A DNA stretch of 64,000 nucleotides from CAZBSE01 sp964578625 (lineage in GTDB: Bacteria; Actinomycetota; Humimicrobiia; Humimicrobiales; Humimicrobiaceae): positions 212,492 to 276,491 of the forward strand of contig CAZODQ010000001.1 in NCBI GenBank assembly GCA_964578625.1, read 5' to 3'. Positions within the stretch are counted from its first letter, which is position 1. Each line of letters begins with the position of its first letter. Positions 61,171-64,000 of the stretch are shown here, piece by piece. The position numbers and the translations under genes were made by a program. The notes beneath the pieces are model-generated. The model saw only the letters and a list, made by a program, of their open reading frames with translations, did not search any database and had not been told where the DNA came from.

Positions 61171-62001
61171 TTACTTATTCCTTCTCCTGATTCTATATTT
61201 ATCAGTCATACTATTTTTCTTTCTTGTTCTATAACCCAAAGTTGGTTTACCCCAGGGAGTAACAGGATTCCTTCCTGCACTTTTATTCTTTCCTTCCCCT
61301 CCGCCGTGGGGATGATCGATAGGATTCATCGCTGTTCCTCTGACTGTCGGCCTTATTCCCAGCCATCTTTTCCTTCCTGCTTTGCCTAGTTGAATTATTT
61401 CGTGAGTTGTATTGCCGATCTGCCCGATACAGGCTTTGCAATTCAGCTCTACTAATCTTACTTCACTAGAAGGCAGTTTTATATTGGCATATTTACCCTC
61501 TTTTGCCAGAAGCTGGGCGTATCCACCGGCCGACCTGACCAGTTCTGCACCTTTGCCTTGTTTAAGTTCTATATTGTGAATAATTGTTCCAACCGGTATA
61601 TTTTTTAAAGGAAGTGCATTACCCACTTTAATATCTACTTTTTCCCCTGACATTACAGTATCTCCCACTTTTAGTTTAAGAGGAGCAATTATATAGCTTT
61701 TTGCTCCATCTTTATATTTAAGTAGAGCAATCCTTGCACTTCTGTTGGGATCATATTCGATCGATTCCACTTTTGCCGGGACACCGTCTTTTAATCTTTT
61801 AAAATCTATAATCCTGTATAATCTTTTATGTCCACCACCGCTGTGCCTCCGGGTAATCTTTCCGTTGGCATTTCTTCCGGCATTCTTTTTCAAAGACCTT
61901 GTGAGTGATTTTTCAGGTTTTTTCTTGGTCAATACCGAAAAATCATCTACTGTTGCCAATCTTCTTCCGGGAGTTGTAGGTTTATATTTTTTAATAGACA
62001 A
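61171..62001 (-). CDS. rplB: ribosomal protein L2
   Basis: This 276-residue protein is central to the peptidyl transferase region. YKPTTPGRR, RRHSGGGHKRLYRIIDFKR, the RSAGGYAQLLAKEG loop and C-terminal VRGTAMNPIDHPHGGGEGK with the near-catalytic histidine are diagnostic. The start is TTG 62001, with GGAGG six bases upstream. Confidence 0.97.
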   Translation of the reverse strand: MSIKKYKPTTPGRRLATVDDFSVLTKKKPEKSLTRSLKKNAGRNANGKITRRHSGGGHKRLYRIIDFKRLKDGVPAKVESIEYDPNRSARIALLKYKDGAKSYIIAPLKLKVGDTVMSGEKVDIKVGNALPLKNIPVGTIIHNIELKQGKGAELVRSAGGYAQLLAKEGKYANIKLPSSEVRLVELNCKACIGQIGNTTHEIIQLGKAGRKRWLGIRPTVRGTAMNPIDHPHGGGEGKNKSAGRNPVTPWGKPTLGYRTRKKNSMTDKYRIRRRNK

Positions 62002-62020
62002 CTAACGCCTCCAGACTAAA

Positions 62021-62308
62021 TCAGACTGATTCAAAAAAATCAATTTTATCTTTTTTACTTAAAGTAACCACAGCCCTTTTCTTACGGGAGCTGGTCCCAA
62101 GTGACCTTCCCAACCTCCTGGGCTTGGGCTTTATATTTATAGTACTTATTTTTAAAACCTTGACCTTAAATATCTCTTCAATTGCCCTCTTTATTTCACC
62201 TTTTTTTGCTCTGATATCAACAAAAAAAGAATACCTTTTATTCTGGACTGCAGCATAACTCTTCTCAGATACGACCGGAGAAAGAATTATATCTCTAACG
62301 TCTTGCAT
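62021..62308 (-). CDS. rplW: ribosomal protein L23
   Basis: This 95-residue exit-tunnel protein, the docking site for trigger factor and SRP, begins MQDVRDIILSPVVSEKSY. The RAKKGEIKRAIEEIFKVKVLKI segment (core KGEIKRAIEEIF) and INIKPKPRRLGRSLGTSS follow. ATG 62308 is preferred over 62335, as GAGG lies seven bases upstream. The gene overlaps the end of rplD by 14 bases. Confidence 0.96.
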   Translation of the reverse strand: MQDVRDIILSPVVSEKSYAAVQNKRYSFFVDIRAKKGEIKRAIEEIFKVKVLKISTINIKPKPRRLGRSLGTSSRKKRAVVTLSKKDKIDFFESV

Positions 62309-62933
62309 TTTTTGTCCTCTCCATAAAGCTGTCAAGTGAACTTTTAGTAAAAACCAAATAATCTGCTACCAGTATTACATAGGCATTTAATCCCCTTGCA
62401 CTTTCCACTCTGACATTACTTATATTCCTAAAGGATTTAACTTCATCAGCATTTAAGTTCTCAAAAACCATAAGCACTTTTTCACTATCTAATTTAAGTT
62501 TTTTTAATATCCCTGCTGCTTTTTTAGTCTCCGGTTTCTTAAAATTTAATTTATCAACAACTACAATTTTTTTATTTTCAAATTTATCAGAGAAAGCTAT
62601 TAATTTTGACTGTTTCATCACTTTCTTATTTAACTTAAAATCATAATCCCTTGGTGTAGGTCCGAACGTTATTCCTCCACCTCTCCATAATGGTGAACGG
62701 CTAGATCCTGCCCTTGCATTTCCAGTGCCCTTTTGCCTCCAGGGTTTTTTACCACCGCCGCGTACTTCACCTCTGCTTTTAGTCTTATGTGTTCCTGATC
62801 TTGCGGTAGCAAGGTATCTTCTTACTTCCTGATACAGGACTTCGGAATTTACTTTCTGATTTACTATCTCATCAGATATATTCACTTTTTCTTTCGTTTT
62901 GCCATCCAAATCTACAACATTCAGACTGGCCAT
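62295..62933 (-). CDS. rplD: ribosomal protein L4
   Basis: This 212-residue protein has the tunnel loop TKSRGEVRGGGKKPWRQKGTGNARAGS (core GGGKKPWRQKGTGRAR-like), SPLWRGGGITFGP and a conserved alpha/beta end. Its C-terminus is slightly long and overlaps rplW. In some bacteria L4 also represses the S10 operon. ATG start. Confidence 0.97.
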   Translation of the reverse strand: MASLNVVDLDGKTKEKVNISDEIVNQKVNSEVLYQEVRRYLATARSGTHKTKSRGEVRGGGKKPWRQKGTGNARAGSSRSPLWRGGGITFGPTPRDYDFKLNKKVMKQSKLIAFSDKFENKKIVVVDKLNFKKPETKKAAGILKKLKLDSEKVLMVFENLNADEVKSFRNISNVRVESARGLNAYVILVADYLVFTKSSLDSFMERTKNARR

Positions 62934-62959
62934 TACATTCTCCCTTAAAATTATAATTT

Positions 62960-63583
62960 CTAAATCTTCTTTAAAAAAACCATACTGCCCTTTGCACCCG
63001 GCACACTCCCCTTGACTAAAATCAAATTCTGGTCTTCAATAATGTCAACTATTTCTGAATTTGGAACTGTAACTTTTCTATTTCCCATTCTCCCTGGCAT
63101 TTTCTTACCTTTTAATACTCTCGATGGAGTAGCACACATACCTATTGAACCGGGTATTCTATGCGAATGAGAACCGTGTGTCATCCTTCCCCTGTGGAAG
63201 CCGTGTCTTTTTATCACCCCGGCAAAACCTTTACCCTTGCTGTTCCCGGTTATTTTTACTTTATCTCCTACCTTAAAGATTTTTACATCCACACTGTCGC
63301 CAGGTTTATATTCCTTGTCAAATTCATTTACTCTGATTTCCCTCAAGTGTCTCTTCAGATCTACCTTGTTCTTTTTAAATTCGCCCTTATGCGGTTTGAC
63401 CACTTTCTTTTCATTAATTTCCCCAAAACCTACTTTAAGGGCATTATATCCATTCTTTTCACTGTCTTTAACTTGTACAACTACACAAGGTTCAGCTTCA
63501 ATGGCTGTAATATACAGCGCATTGCCGCTCTCATTAAAAATCTGAGTGCATCCTATCTTCTTTCCATATATTGCATCTACCAT
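62960..63583 (-). CDS. rplC: ribosomal protein L3
   Basis: This is a 207-residue assembly initiator of the large subunit. YGKKIGCTQIFNESG, the KGKGFAGVIKRHGFHRGRMTHGSHSHRIPGSIG segment (core KGFAGVIKRHGF and THGSHSHR) and KMPGRMGNRKVTV are family marks. It is the second gene of the S10 operon here. The ATG start has a weak ribosome site. Confidence 0.97.
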   Translation of the reverse strand: MVDAIYGKKIGCTQIFNESGNALYITAIEAEPCVVVQVKDSEKNGYNALKVGFGEINEKKVVKPHKGEFKKNKVDLKRHLREIRVNEFDKEYKPGDSVDVKIFKVGDKVKITGNSKGKGFAGVIKRHGFHRGRMTHGSHSHRIPGSIGMCATPSRVLKGKKMPGRMGNRKVTVPNSEIVDIIEDQNLILVKGSVPGAKGSMVFLKKI

Positions 63584-63615
63584 ATTTACATCACTTTCTA
63601 AGGGAATATCCTTGC

Positions 63616-63936
63616 TTAAGATTTTATTTCTATACCCACACCAGCCGGCAAATTAAGCCTCATCAATAAATCTACCGTTTTTGGCGTAGGATCAATAATA
63701 TCTATAAGCCTCTTATGGGTCCTTATTTCAAAATGTTCTCTTGAATCCTTATCCACATGAGGAGACCTTATTACACAATAAACATTTTTTTTATTCGGCA
63801 GCGGAATCGGCCCTGAAACTTTTGCCCCTGAATTTTCAACAGTCTCAACTATTTTTTTTGCCGAACGGTCTATAACCTCATGATCGTATGCTTTTAACTT
63901 AATTCTAATTTTCTGTCCTAATTTAGCAGCTGCCAC
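63616..63936 (-). CDS. rpsJ: ribosomal protein S10
   Basis: This 106-residue protein is also NusE, a partner in transcription antitermination. KIRIKLKAYDHEVIDRSAKKIVET (core LKAYDHEVIDRSA), GPIPLPNKKNVYCVIRSPHVDKDSREHFEIRTHKRLIDI (core PLPTKK-like PLPNKK, RSPHVDKDSREHFE) are conserved. The start is GTG 63936 with GGAG upstream. It heads the S10 operon, 11 bases after tuf. Confidence 0.97.
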   Translation of the reverse strand: MAAAKLGQKIRIKLKAYDHEVIDRSAKKIVETVENSGAKVSGPIPLPNKKNVYCVIRSPHVDKDSREHFEIRTHKRLIDIIDPTPKTVDLLMRLNLPAGVGIEIKS

Positions 63937-63947
63937 ATTAACTCCTT

Positions 63948-64000
63948 CTACTTAATTATCTTTGTAACACTGCCGGCGCCTATGGTCCTTCCGCCTTCAC
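63948..64000 (-). CDS. tuf: elongation factor Tu, C-terminal end (cut by window edge)
   Basis: The last codons on the minus strand read EGGRTIGAGSVTKII and K before TAG (63950-63948). This matches the C-terminal REGGRTVGAGVV/SVTKII of EF-Tu. Its place just before rpsJ is the usual str-S10 junction. Only 16 codons plus the stop are in the window. Confidence 0.93.
   Translation of the reverse strand, partial: EGGRTIGAGSVTKIIK

Noticed and set aside
1..64000. CRISPR arrays, prophage, insertion sequences or toxin-antitoxin pairs
   Set aside because: No spaced direct repeats, transposase, integrase or phage genes were seen on either strand; apart from the regions discussed the window is core genome.

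Overview
The window is 64 kb of chromosomal DNA from an AT-rich bacterium. Almost all of it is coding, mostly on the minus strand. It has no rRNA, CRISPR array, insertion sequence or prophage. Two gene orders point to a deep-branching, low-GC, anaerobic member of Actinomycetota. One is argS-lysA-hom-thrC (1-4.5 kb). The other is the S10/spc/alpha ribosomal block followed by rplM-rpsI, glmS, acpS, nnr and alr (40.5-64 kb). The AT-rich composition and the oxygen-sensitive iron-sulfur enzymes (class I fumarase, indolepyruvate oxidoreductase, a 2-hydroxyacyl-CoA-dehydratase-type activase) suggest an anaerobe. The phylum assignment is an inference from synteny, not a proof.

Layout. 1-7.2 kb: threonine/lysine synthesis (thrC fragment, hom, lysA), argS, a tRNA-Thr(CGU) gene, ricT, holB, tmk. 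7.4-11.7 kb: one very large tandem-activase protein. 12-16.2 kb: an LppM-like lipoprotein, a class I fumarase whose two subunits lie convergently on opposite strands with overlapping 3' ends, and an archaeal-type topoisomerase I. 16.4-21.2 kb: nadA-nadB-nadC with a family 1 glycosidase fused on by a 4-base overlap, ending in a clear terminator. 21.2-25 kb: a 56-residue membrane protein, a patatin phospholipase and a TPR-lytic transglycosylase. 25-29.8 kb: a sulfur amino acid operon (rrf2 regulator, metY, cysK, metX, metW) with a consensus promoter overlapped by a perfect inverted repeat. 29.8-37.3 kb: an arylpyruvate/aryl-acid cluster (iorA, iorB, ACT protein, sodium symporter with its tiny accessory protein, two tandem paaK genes). 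37.5-40.5 kb: small envelope proteins, a DUF1287-like protein that has lost its catalytic residues, and a queuosine-precursor transporter. 40.5-47.3 kb: cell wall and housekeeping genes (alr, CBS protein, nnr, acpS, glmS, a second PLP racemase). 47.3-64 kb: rpsI to tuf, about 35 translation genes.

The most striking general feature is start-codon use. Strong Shine-Dalgarno sequences place TTG or GTG starts on many core ribosomal protein genes. They also place an ATT start on infA (IF-1) and probably an ATA start on the patatin gene. Several genes that conventional ORF calling misses or mis-starts are recovered here: infA, rpmJ, a 35-residue symporter accessory protein, a 56-residue membrane protein, the thrC and tuf ends, and the N-terminus of the patatin protein.
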